Shown in pieces: positions 11,766 to 21,802 of a stretch of 64,000 nt of DNA (within the stretch, counting starts at the first letter, position 1; the number at the start of each line of letters is the position of its first letter). Source of the DNA: Lytechinus variegatus (lineage: Eukaryota > Echinodermata > Echinoidea > Temnopleuroida > Toxopneustidae). The stretch is from contig NC_054743.1 in assembly GCF_018143015.1 (NCBI RefSeq), positions 65,811,244-65,875,243 of the forward strand, written 5' to 3'. Under the pieces are notes generated by a model. That model had not been told where the DNA came from. It did not search any database and saw only the letters and a list, made by a program, of their open reading frames with translations. A program made the translations under genes and the position numbers.

Positions 11766-12290
11766 TATTAACGAGATCATTGCTATGCTTCACATGCTTC
11801 ATGACAGTATTAAGTCTTAACCTGCTTAGAGAAAGGGAAAATACCTCGTGATGTATTCTCCGATATTGAGATAAAATGACACCAAAAAGCAATCTCCGTG
11901 GTTAGTCACACTAGTGATACCGACTACAATGCGCTCGCTTACATACCTTTTAAAAGAGGACAATATACTCGATCGGTCTTGCCTCGCCTTTGTTGGTGTG
12001 ACTAGCGCGCGTGAATACATGTAATGAGCGTAGCGATAGAAGTGTATATTACATGTATGGGTTTGAGCCTAAAGGCGTTTTCTTCATATTAAAGCAACTT
12101 TTATGTTAATGAAACCTCTTGGAGGCATTGCTCTGCATGTCGCAAGCAGTTACATCCGGGCACATCTTTCTCCCAGCCCCCGGTCCAAATTGACCAATAT
12201 CAAATGTGTATGCATGTAGGAATTTAAACGTTTTATAATTCATATAATTTAAGTAAAAAGGGTGTGACATACCGACTCTTTACCATCCAA
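11766..12290. other. Intergenic stretch without recognisable features
   Basis: AT-rich sequence with no coding signal and no clear repeat structure that I can see. Confidence 0.5.
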
Positions 12291-14420
12291 CTAGATTTTT
12301 TACCTACCTATGGATGCTTTTGAACGCAGTCTAAGACTCTATATTCAGTTCCAAATTCTGTCTCCTCTTTAGGTTGGCCGGATCATGTCCTGGTGGGTCA
12401 GCGTCAAACTTGTACTTCACAGGTTCACGTCTCCAATACTTATCCAGTCCATTCTCGAAGCAGTGGACACTGGGTGCATTTACTAATTCATTACTTAGGC
12501 TATTCCAAGGTTTCCTCATTCTTATGTAAAAAAAATTCTTGCGTTTCTCAGTTACTGACCTCAGAATGCACAATTTTATCATGACCCCTGGTAGGCCCCT
12601 GCACCTGGCCCAAATCTGGCACTACCCCTTGGTCATACCTGTGAAATAACGTGTATGTTTCGAATCATATCTCCTCGCGCATGGCGATATGCTAATGTAG
12701 GAAGTTTCAGTTGAATCAATCTTTGTTCATATAGAAGGTTCTTTACTTCAGGTACCAACTTAGGGGCCCTTCTTTGTACATTTTCTATTGAATATGTCTC
12801 TTTAAGTATGGACTCCATGCTGCATGAGCATACTCCAAATTAGGTCTAATCAATGCTTTGTATTGTAGTAAGAAGTTCTCCTTGTAAAGATAAACAAATG
12901 TTCTCCTAATACGATTCATTAGCCTACTGGCCTTATTTATCTTTGACTGAAAGTGCTGGTCAAAATTAAGCTTTGTGTCAAAAATCACTCCTAAATCTTT
13001 ACTAGTTTCAACTTGTGATAGATTACGTGAGGCATTATCATGTGTCAGTGTATAGTCATTGAATTCATCATTCTTTTTACCTATTGTAATTAGTACACAA
13101 CATTTTTCCGGGTGGAACTTTAATAGCCACTTGTCTGACCATGAAACAAGACGATCTAAGTCCGCTTGTAATAACTCAGCACCTCTGTCATTTTTACATG
13201 CTTGTATAACTTGGTGTCATCTGCAAATAAATGAACAGTACTTTATGAAATCTGATCTGGTAGATCATTATTGTATATTAAAAAAAGCAGGGGACCGAGG
13301 ACACTCCCTTGCGGTATTCCGCTGGTTACATCAGCCCAGTTAGAGAACACACCATTCACACAAACATGGTGCTGACGACCAACAAGAAATGACCTGACCC
13401 ACTCACATATGAGCTTAGATATGCCAAATCCCTCAATTTTAGCTAAAAGTCTGTGGTGTGGGACCTTATCAAATGCTTACATGAAATCTAGGTAGAATAC
13501 ATCAACTGCACCACCATCCCCCAACATATTCGTCCAATCATCTTACACATTGAGTAATTGCAACATTGTTGATCGTCCTGATACAAATCCAAACTGTTTT
13601 GAAGTGAGAAGGTTGTTGCTCCTCACATGCTCATATATTTCATCCCTCAGGATAGACTCCATGATTTTACATTCAATACATGTAAGACTTATTGGTCTGT
13701 AGTTTGAAGGGAGTTTACGATCACCCTTTTTTAAATATGACACTGACGTTGGCTTGATTACGCCTGATGCAAGTAAGTTTGAGTAAATAATACTCAAAGT
13801 TTTTGCAAAAACAGGTGCCAGTTCACGCAAGACACGGGGATGCAACTCATCTGGCCCTGGTGATTTTGATATATTCAAACTCTCTAATTTCTTTAATACA
13901 CACTCTTCAGTAATAACAATTGTGTCTAGGATATTAACATCATGATGTTTAACAAATGGGAGAGGTCCATCAGGATCTTTAGTAAAGACACTAGAAAAAT
14001 GTTTCAATAGTGCATTTGATTTCCTACATCTGATTCTGTCAATGTTTTACTAATTTCAGTTCCATCATGGTAGAGTGGTGGTATTCCACTCTTTACTTTT
14101 GTCTTGTATTTTGCATACTGCCAGAGTTTCTTAAGATTAGATTTGACTTATTTGGCAATGTTTGACTCATTTCGTTTTTGACAATGTCTTGTCGCTGTCT
14201 TCACTTTATTTCTGATTGTGTTATAAGTTTTCTTCTTTTCTACATTTTTGTCTCTAATATATCTTTCCCAGGCTCTGTGCTTTTTCTTTATCAATTTCAA
14301 GGTGCCATAATCAACTGGGAAGTCATTTCCTTTGCCCCATTCATGTTTACCACATGTTACTACAGAAGGAATAAATTCATCCTCAGCTTCATCAATTATA
14401 ATACTCAAAACATGACACCA
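12290..14420 (-). pseudogene. Decayed CR1-like LINE
   Basis: Minus-strand frames, read from 14420 down, give RT pieces in order: KSPGPDELHPRVLRELAP near 13870, SNYRPISLTCIECKIME near 13700, FGFVSGRSTMLQL near 13570, thumb sequences FDTKLNFDQHFQSKINK near 12970 and IRPNLEYAHAAWSPY near 12830, then RKPWNSLSNELVNAP near 12510. Stops and frameshifts separate them, the YADD palm motif is not intact, and no complete endonuclease precedes them. The motif wording fits CR1/Jockey-group retrotransposons. It is an old, inactive copy. Confidence 0.85.
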
Positions 14421-15303
14421 CAGGGAAACTCCCCTTCCCTGCTCCCACCCCTTAGGGAGCGCGCTTCGCGCGCTCTGTAAGTATGTGGAACGCATCGCGT
14501 GCATTTACCGCCCCCTCCAAAATGAAATCCTTGCTACGCGGTTGCTCTCACTCTTACATTATCACAAGCGTTGGAAATATGCAGTGGCAAACTTGACCAC
14601 TTGATGAAAATTGAATTCTAGTGTATGAACAATTTACGAACATTTTTAAACATTATTCTGAGCTTATATACATTGTAGCTCGCCCTAAATGTGCTTTCAA
14701 TTTAATTTCATTTTATTCAGACACACAAGTTTGTTATATTATTTGTCATATGTTTATAACGTTGTGTGTTCCATGACCAATAGCTTTATGAAACGGCTTC
14801 ATTTTCTTTTTATTCAAAATGGAATGAGAATTAACGATGAATAAAAACTCGAAAAAACAACTCAAGACATACATGTAGGCTCATATTTTGAACTCCAATT
14901 CAACTTATAATATGGTCTAAGTCTAGGGTACAGCTATGGAAAGCTATAAGCATCAAATATCCTTTTCTCATCATGCTTCACTTTGAGTTTACTGGGATCT
15001 ATCCCATGTTTTAAGGGTAAAAGAAAACTATTTCATTTATCATTACCAGATGATTTTCAATGTTTTGAATGTCACAACGCAATGATATATTGATCATGTA
15101 GTTCTTTATTTCTGCGTTACATCTGGCTCCCAACAGTTGAACCCCTTAAGACTATTTAAAAAAAAAGTTCAGAATACCGGTCACTCTGTGTATATTTTAA
15201 AGATATTTTACTTTGCATTTTATGCCGATTCTTTTATTGCATCAATAATTCATGGTGTCCACTATTCATCAATGCTACGTTCTCTGTTTTTTTAATTCCA
15301 CGT
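14421..15303. other. Upstream region of the NLR gene, no element identified
   Basis: About 0.9 kb of AT-rich sequence before the first proposed NLR exon. A GC-rich hairpin, AGCGCGCTTCGCGCGCT, lies at 14458-14474. No core promoter could be placed with confidence; the transcription start could lie here or further upstream. Confidence 0.4.
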
Positions 15304-15320
15304 AGTCTCCTGATGTCACC

Positions 15321-16019
15321 ATGCCTGTCTCTCTCAGTGTCTGGCGTGTCAGGATCGGTACCTTTCTGAGGAGGTGCCACCATGATTCGAAGAAAGAAGC
15401 TGATCAATCAAAAGAAAATGACAATGCCAATTGTCAGAATCTATCGAGCAACGGCTCTTTGATCGATGAAAAGAGCAAAGCTGTCAGAACATCCTGTCAA
15501 CAACCTCCGTCTTCTGGTGATGTAGAACTGAAAACCACCAAAACTGAATCTCCAAGTATCAGCAGTATCAAGGTTGGTGATCCTGGTTGTGATACCGTCA
15601 ATGGATCTCCATGTGACATCAGAAGCCCTGGTAATACCGCTCAACATGGATCGCTGATTGCTGATGACCGCATCCGTTGTTCGACAGGAAAGGAACCTGT
15701 CCCCGTCTATGATCCTTCTGACACCAAGGCTCCAGAGCATTGTGACCTTGACGAGTTGGACATGAGATATATAACCATTAATGGCGTATCTCCTATTGGC
15801 CTCTGCGCTTCAACTCAAATAAGTGAACCAAACCAACCGTATGGTCCATCGGAGTCATACTCACATGCACCTAGTTCTCAACATGACGGCAAACATGACG
15901 AGAAAGAGACATCAAATTCATTACCGTCGGGGATACATGGCCAATCTTCACCTATCTGTAGCATGCCTCGATCTGAACTGGATACATCAAGCAAAGCTGG
16001 GCACACATTGTGTATGAGG
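15321..16019 (+). CDS. NLR gene exon 1: Ser/Thr/Pro-rich leader
   Basis: Residues 1-233 of the proposed NLR. The start ATG sits in a strong context (GTCACCATGC), with an in-frame stop 15 bases upstream; a possible acceptor (CCACGTAG) at 15299-15306 leaves open an earlier exon. The first 21 residues are basic and lack acidic residues (MPVSLSVWRVRIGTFLRRC); the rest is low-complexity, rich in Ser, Thr, Pro, Asp and Gly, and looks disordered. I recognise no domain. The exon ends at AGG|GTATGT in phase 0 and joins the next exon in frame. If the intron is retained, the frame runs 12 codons further to a stop at 16058, giving the leader alone. Its role is unknown. Confidence 0.7.
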
Positions 16020-16667
16020 GTATGTCTGATATTCAAAAAGAAAACTGTCTCTCTCTAGAACCATCCTTTTCTCAGTAAGAATAAGTAGGAACTCACCGTT
16101 ACGATAATAACAAGAAAAATGTACAGCATTTAAACGTTTGCTTCGCAAAAGCAATTTGTAGCCATTTTATCTTTACCTAACTTACACTCTAAAAAATGAA
16201 GTGCTAATTTAGCTCTTAAAGAGCGTGTATAGTGACTGCACTTCGGAGTGCTGACCCGTCCAGTTCAAATTTGAACTAGACAAATCAGCACTCCGAAGTG
16301 CAGTCACTATACACACTCTTTAAGAGCTAAATTAGCACTTCATTTTTTAGAGTGTACCTAGAAATTATCAATGTATAGCGTATAGGAGGATTCTGAGCAC
16401 AATATTAAAGCATGTTGACATCTGGACACTGTATTGAATTTTCTGATAAAACTTACATTTAATGAGGCAGAGCAACTTTCCGAACAAAAATCAAACAAAG
16501 TTAATGTTGTCATGTTCATTGACATGTTAGGTATGTTAACACCGCTTGGAGCAAAATAAATCTGAAAAATATTAAAACTAAAACTATAAAACTATATTAC
16601 AACTTGTGTAGTAATCCGTGCATTATTTGAAGGGTCTTTCTGTCACTTGTCCTTCTCTTCGCTTTAG
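16020..16667 (+). other. NLR intron 1
   Basis: Bounded by GTATGT at 16020 and CGCTTTAG at 16667, with a pyrimidine-rich tract before the acceptor. It carries a nearly perfect hairpin element at 16185-16354. Confidence 0.75.
16185..16354. mobile_element. Near-perfect palindromic MITE in NLR intron 1
   Basis: The two halves are almost exact reverse complements with a loop of about 28 bases. The ends read CACTCTAAAAAATG inward and TA dinucleotides flank it (16183-16184, 16355-16356), suggesting a mariner-type MITE. Transcribed within the intron it would fold into a stem of roughly 70 base pairs. Confidence 0.88.
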
Positions 16668-16831
16668 GAGATCGCAGGGTTTCATGGAACACCAATCTCT
16701 ACAGGCAGTAGATCACGTTCACCCAGCTGTGGAACAGATGAAACACAAAGGAATTTATTCTGTTCTGGTATGACCAACGTGCTCCTACTGAGGTCTGGTG
16801 ATGTGGAGCAAAACCCTGGTCCAGACACCAA
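16668..16831 (+). CDS. NLR gene exon 2: carries the 2A-like peptide
   Basis: Residues 234-287. A Ser/Arg-rich stretch (STGSRSRSPSCGT) is followed by the 2A peptide, ending in NPGP at residues 282-285. The exon is 164 bases, starts in phase 0 and ends at ACCAA|GTAAGA in phase 2. Because the length is not a multiple of three, skipping this exon would shift the frame of the Death exon. An ATG at residue 268 (16770) lies directly before the 2A core and could act as an internal start, giving a protein that begins with the 2A sequence. Confidence 0.85.
16770..16823 (+). other. 2A-like ribosome-skipping peptide
   Basis: Translation gives MTNVLLLRSGDVEQNPGP, an exact match to the D(V/I)ExNPGP core with a hydrophobic Leu-rich lead. 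In known 2A peptides the ribosome fails to form the bond between the last Gly and Pro and continues, releasing two proteins from one message. Here the break would fall between residues 284 and 285. 2A-like sequences linked to NLRs have been described in sea urchins, where some act as N-terminal signal sequences. Function in this gene is inferred from the motif. Confidence 0.92.
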
Positions 16832-17126
16832 GTAAGAAAATTTAAAATGAATCGTTTTGAAATATTTTTATGACGGTTTCAATCTTAAAGAATATCGAAA
16901 AAGTCTAACCGTATATCGGTTTCTCCGGCAAGCATGGCTAGCTGTAGCATCTTTCCTTTCCCATTAGTTTTTCTCTGTGAACTGCCAAACTGTATTTCTT
17001 ATGAAAAACTTTATGATTTTACGAAATCTGACAAACTTTCAACGTTACGGAAACAACTTGAAAATATGTTTCTGATCCTCTCTAAGCATCCACATATCAT
17101 CTTTGGTATCTTTAATTATTATTTAG

Positions 17127-17392
17127 CCCGGGTAATCTAACTGAGTTTGAACTCCATCTCCTTGCTGACGGTATGGATCCATCAGACTTCAGGAAGGTTG
17201 GACTAGCTTTAGGATTCACTGAGGCTCAACTAAGTCGATTCAAGGAAGACAACATTGGAAACATAATGCAAGCTACCTATAAGATGCTTTGTGAATGGCT
17301 GAAGACAGTACTACAAGATGAAGCGAGGGAGATACTATCCAACAAATTAAAAGACATCAATCTCGTACAGCTCGCCGACAAATTACAGAAAG
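17127..17392 (+). CDS. NLR gene exon 3: Death-fold domain
   Basis: Residues 288-377 (first and last codons split). After the acceptor TATTTAG the frame gives LTEFELHLLADGMDPSDF, then FRKVGLALGFTEAQLSRFKED and MLCEWLKTVL, ending near NLVQLADKLQK. The six-helix pattern, the LGFTEAQL segment and the conserved W in the fifth-helix region fit a Death domain, the adaptor-recruiting module of sea urchin NLRs. It starts about seven residues after the 2A break. The exon closes with G|GTGATA, a weak but usable donor, in phase 1. Confidence 0.88.
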
Positions 17393-17885
17393 GTGATAAC
17401 CACCACCTATACTACTCTTGTGCAGAGAAATGATCATAATGTTAATGAGATAAAAATTATAATAATAGTTTGAACAATGATGATTATGATTGTAAGGCTG
17501 ATAACAATAAGAACGATAGGCTATTGTACAAACAATGAAAATAATATTACATAACATTGACATAATAATTGTTAGAGGTAATGATGATAATGATGGTACT
17601 GATAATCTTAGTAATAGGTTCGTTCACATCAAAAAATAGAAAAATACTAATCATTACAAGAGTCTGAAGTTGCTCTTCATTCTAGATCATAATGTGGCTC
17701 GGATATTTATTTAAAAAAACATTGCAAACGTACATAAGATATTTCCAAAGTATACTACAACAAGCAAAAGCGATATAAAATATCAAATTGACACAAAACA
17801 TGTACTTCAAATCCATTGAGTGAAAGACATAAAGAAAGGAAATTCATTTATAGTTGAGATATTTTATTTTCTATTATCATCACAG
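17393..17885 (+). other. NLR intron 3
   Basis: AT-rich intron between GTGATA and the acceptor TATTATCATCACAG. It contains a run of imperfect AAT/GAT repeats near 17440-17610 and nothing else recognisable. Confidence 0.75.
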
Positions 17886-19483
17886 GTCAGGTCGGAGATC
17901 ACATACTATCACTGACAGAAGAGGAATTCGAACGGGTAATCAAAGAGGTCAAAGAATATTCTGCACTTCATCACTGTCAGATTCAAGCCGATCCACTGAA
18001 CAACAGCCTTCTATTTCAATTAGACCGGATCTTCACCAACTTAACGTTGTTCGAAAAAGACAAAGGAACAACTCTAAAGGCACCAATACTCTACGCAGAC
18101 CTGCTCAAGACTAAAGTCAACGGAGTCCTTCCTAAACGTTTGTTGGTTGAAGGTGAAGGTGGTGTGGGGAAGACAACTCTCTGTGCAAAGATCGTTTGGG
18201 ACTGGATTCGTGGAACAGGTTACCAAGATTTCAAACTTGTACTTCTCATCCTCCTTCGTGAAGTAAAGGATAAGACCATTGGAGAGATCATAATGTCTTA
18301 CCTCCCAGACGACATCAAGGTTACAGCCATGCAGCTAAACAAGTATGTATTTTCCCATCAGAAAGACGTCCTTCTAGTTCTGGACGGTTTTGACGAGTTA
18401 GCTGGCGATCTTGACAGCTGTTACCAAATCGCCCTTATCATCCTGAATCGGCTTTTCAAGTCAGGGAAAGTACTAATCACATCGAGACGATGGAGATCAG
18501 ATGAGATACGGAAGATTACAGAGCTTAGAAAGCTTTATGCCTTCATTGCCGTGGAAGGTTTCTCTGATGAAAATCTTTCCTCCTACATCACCAAGTTCTT
18601 CCATCCAGACACAACTTCATCTGAAGATTTGAATCGATTCATATCGAACAACGATGTGATCAGAGAGAACATGGCCCCCTTCCCAATATACACAGCAATG
18701 CTGTGTATTATGTGGAAAGACTTTGACGGCGAACGCCGTAAGGCAATGTCCAAACTGCAAACTTTCTCTCAGCTGATCGATGAGATGGTCCAATTTTTGG
18801 TTTATCATCATCTTTCCAAGCACGGTACGTCTGCAGGTGATATCGGCAGAGAACTGGATACGAAACGTAAGGGGATTGTATGCCATCTTTGTGATATAGG
18901 TTGTCTTGCCTTGCGGGGACTCCATGAGAGGAGACTGGTGTTCACTGAACAGGAGTTCCAGCGCTGGCCGGGAACTATGGAAACAGGTTGCAAAGTCGGA
19001 GTGCTCACTAAGCAAACCCAAACCCCTTCGATGAAAGAGAGACACCGTTCTCATTATGCAGTCACATATGTGCAGTTCCCTCATAAGCTCTTTCAGGAGT
19101 ATCTATCAGGGAAGTATCTAGCATCACTCCACAATTCAGACATGAGCGAATACGACAAATTAATGAAGGATATCATCGGAAAAGCAAGAGAATTCCGAGA
19201 GCTTCTGTACTTTACCTCAGCCCAGCAGAAGGAGGTCGGATTGGATATCGTGTCTCAGCTCATAGCATCCAGAGATAGTTACATGTCAACATGGCAAATG
19301 GGATATCGGGGTAACGATGATGACTTCATTGTTGATGTAGCATATGAGAGTCAAGACCAAACAGTGGCGAAAGCTGTGGCAGATCATCTATCGACTTCAT
19401 CCAGCAAGGCATTTAAGATCGGGAAGTTGATGCAGGCGCACACTGTATCAGGACATATCTTTATCATGAATCATCGTGTAGTG
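17886..19483 (+). CDS. NLR gene exon 4: NACHT ATPase domain
   Basis: Residues 377-909. A helical linker (EEEFERVIKEVKEYSAL) precedes the NACHT domain, with Walker A GEGGVGKTT at 466-474, Walker B LLVLDGFDELAG near 539-550 and sensor LITSRRW near 573-579. The C-terminal part has the winged-helix/HD2 hallmark FPHKLFQEYLSGKYLASL near 772-789. The domain binds ATP and drives NLR oligomerisation. The frame is open from the acceptor; the first TTG at 18047 is not the start, because upstream codons 17886-18046 join the Death exon in frame. The donor GTG|GTAAGC at 19484 is phase 0. All motif residues are intact, so the ATPase looks functional. Confidence 0.93.
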
Positions 19484-19579
19484 GTAAGCGACTTTCGAAA
19501 TGCTAATTATACAGACATTTACCATGCATATCAAATCTATCATATTCACAATGTATGTAACAAATTATTAATAAAATAA
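19484..19579 (+). other. Alternative read-through end of the NLR
   Basis: If the donor at 19484 is not used, the frame continues for 31 codons and stops at TAA 19577-19579. This would produce a Death-NACHT protein without LRRs. Translation of the extension shows no domain. Confidence 0.5.
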
Positions 19580-19580
19580 A
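19570..19580 (+). promoter_or_regulatory. Overlapping AATAAA polyadenylation hexamers at the read-through stop
   Basis: AATAAAATAAA gives two overlapping AATAAA signals that include the in-frame stop codon, about 90 bases beyond the NACHT exon donor. The placement suits intronic polyadenylation, though AT-rich sequence produces such hexamers by chance. Confidence 0.45.
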
Positions 19581-19629
19581 TGTTTTAGGGAGTGTCAAAA
19601 AAAATTGATTACTTTTACTTACTATTCTT

Positions 19630-21250
19630 TTTTCCACCGCGAATGCGAGAATATTCGGAATGGATTCGGGAACATTCCCGGTGGAATTCGGCTCATTGTG
19701 AAATGTTGTTCAAAACCACCCGACTACCCTCCAAAATACTCCCGAACGGGGCTACAACAAACTCCATTCGGTTCACATACTGGATGTAATCGGATGACAT
19801 TTGGGTGGATTAGGGGAGGCATTAGGAGTATTCTAGCCAAGTTCATTATTCGTATCATTTCGGGAGTAAGGGTCCGAGCTCCGCGCATTTGGCCATCACC
19901 TTTGGGTCGTCATTCTGCTGTAATTGGAACAATCAAGCTACATTCGGCTATTACCTTGCCAGATTCTTGCCACTATTCGGGTGGCATTCGGATTTATTCG
20001 ATATGGACAAATTTGATTCCGGTCGATTCTTTGGGATTCTGCGCTGAATCAGGACATGTTCGGGACTCATTCGTCTCCATTCGGGGAGCTCAACTACCCC
20101 CCCCCCCTAATCAGAGACAAATAGATTCCGACTCCACCGGGGGCCCGTTTCTCAACACATGGACAAGTTAGTCATATCTTTATCCACCAACCACGGAGTT
20201 AGTTCCAATCTTACTAAACCTGTTTCTCGAAAGGCTTCCTAACTAAAATACCTTGATATCGATACTATCGGTAAAAAGAGCAGACGAGACGTAGCCTTAG
20301 TCACAAAATATCATAATTAACAAAATAAAAAATTATGACAAAATTGCAAATATTGTGATAAATTGGGAAATAAATCTTTTCAAAATATTAGCACACGTGA
20401 ATTATGCATCATACATACTTAGACCATGAAGACTGGAGCATTCAATTGCAGAGAAAATTAAATTATGAATAATTCATTTCATGACTAAAAAATCACTTGT
20501 GGACGTTGAGATGGGTACCCCCGGGATATCCAATTCTAATAGTTTACGAAAGTAAACCATAATGGTTTTCTTTGTAAAATGATTATAATTATACGGTCTT
20601 TCATGATTCTAAACGTCATCAAAATATAGTTTAACGAAATATTTTTAATTATTGATACCGAAAAATACGATTTTTGACAAATTATATGCATAAATTAGAG
20701 ATAGAATTTATCCAACTGTTAATAGGGGTCTGAAAACAACAAATACGAGTTAAGTTATGGATGGCCTGACGTGGTAGAACCTTTCTCGATTAAATCATTT
20801 TACTATTTCAAAATGAATGGTTTTGTGGCGTTTAACAACAGTTTTTATAGTTTATTTGTATTACAATTATCATTGAATGCATTATCCCATTTATTTTGTG
20901 ATGTCATTTCAACCTCTATGATTGATTACGTAAGATTATAATTTTAAAATTTCTAAGCACTTTTGCATGTCATAGTCTACCCACGTGATGCCACTACGTC
21001 ATTAAGAAAGAAGTTAGGACAGGTTCGGAGGTGTCATAAATATTTAGTGAGGTTGTTGTACCCGATCTTGGTAAAGAGGGCTTCGTGAAACGGTTAGCGG
21101 ACAAGTAGCTCACTATCTCCGATTTAGTCAAGAAGTTAGACTTATGACGGTGTTGAGAAACGGGCCCGGAACCATCAAAATTAGGCCGGATTCGGCTGGA
21201 ATCGGTCCGAATTTACTCGGGAAAATTCGGTTTTGCTGTAGCCCTGGCTT
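19630..21250. repeat. ATTCGG-rich repeat split by a TIR element
   Basis: Left (19630-20140) and right (21168-21250) parts share many ATTCGG/CCGAAT words. GGGGCTACAACAAA near 19747 answers TTTTGCTGTAGCCC near 21229 in reverse, so these may be the inverted ends of one element. The left part stays open in frame at 19605-20171, but it is compositionally repetitive and matches no protein I know. Confidence 0.6.
20141..21167. mobile_element. TIR element of about 1 kb with GGGCCCGTTTCTCAACAC ends
   Basis: Both ends read GGGCCCGTTTCTCAACAC inward, and the similarity continues loosely (GTTAGTCATA against GTCATAAGTCTAAC). It lies inside the ATTCGG-rich repeat. The flanking bases are GC-rich, so the target duplication cannot be delimited. 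No transposase frame. The end motif recalls the GGCCCGAATTCACAAAGG ends of the Harbinger-type element at 26266. Confidence 0.75.
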
Positions 21251-21659
21251 TAGAGAGAGAAGTTGCAATTTGTCAGAAAAATATGACAAACTGTGAACCC
21301 TTTCACGGTTCGGGTAAAACTGGTCACGAGACTTACACTTAGGGAGAAAATGTGAAAACCAATTTCAAACTATTTGTTACTACGTTACCATGTTGACACC
21401 TAGTATTGCAGAAATAGCTCTTATTAGTCCTTTCATTATGACTGTGATCCGGCTGTGATCATTACGACTTTTAATCCATTTTCACTAAAGCAATGTCCTT
21501 GTTAACATTGAACCTTACATGAATAGTGACTTAGAGTCTTTTGAATGAGCGACATTATGAGTAAATCATTACTAGACTGAGAACTTACGCATGGTCTGAA
21601 ATAAAACACACCATCCCGTCTAGACAAAGAGTTATGGACGCTCATTTGAATCAAATAGA
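21250..21659. other. Stretch without recognisable features
   Basis: Unique-looking AT-rich sequence; I see no coding region or repeat structure. Confidence 0.4.
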
Positions 21660-21800
21660 TGTTACAAAGGGCCCCTTCACACGTGAATCTTGAATCATCA
21701 TTGTAATGATGATTCCTATTGTAATCGTGACTGCGATTAGCATTCATGATTCTCATCATGTTCTAGTTTGGTTTCACACGTGCTACATATTCGTCATGTT
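21660..21800. repeat. Fragment of a TTCACACGTGAATC-type repeat
   Basis: GGGCCCCTTCACACGTGAATC followed by internal ATCATCATTG/CAATGATGAT palindromes and TTTGGTTTCACACGTGCT. Related sequence flanks the large foldback element at 43938-43984 and 62676-62890. Confidence 0.55.
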
Positions 21801-21802
21801 TA

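Noticed and set aside
18617..19084. 155-codon minus-strand frame opposite the NACHT exon
   Set aside because: Shadow of the conserved + strand exon; no motif.
18047..19579. Independent 510-codon NACHT gene starting at 18047
   Set aside because: The first codon is TTG, and upstream sequence continues in frame to a good acceptor at 17886 that joins the Death exon in phase 1.
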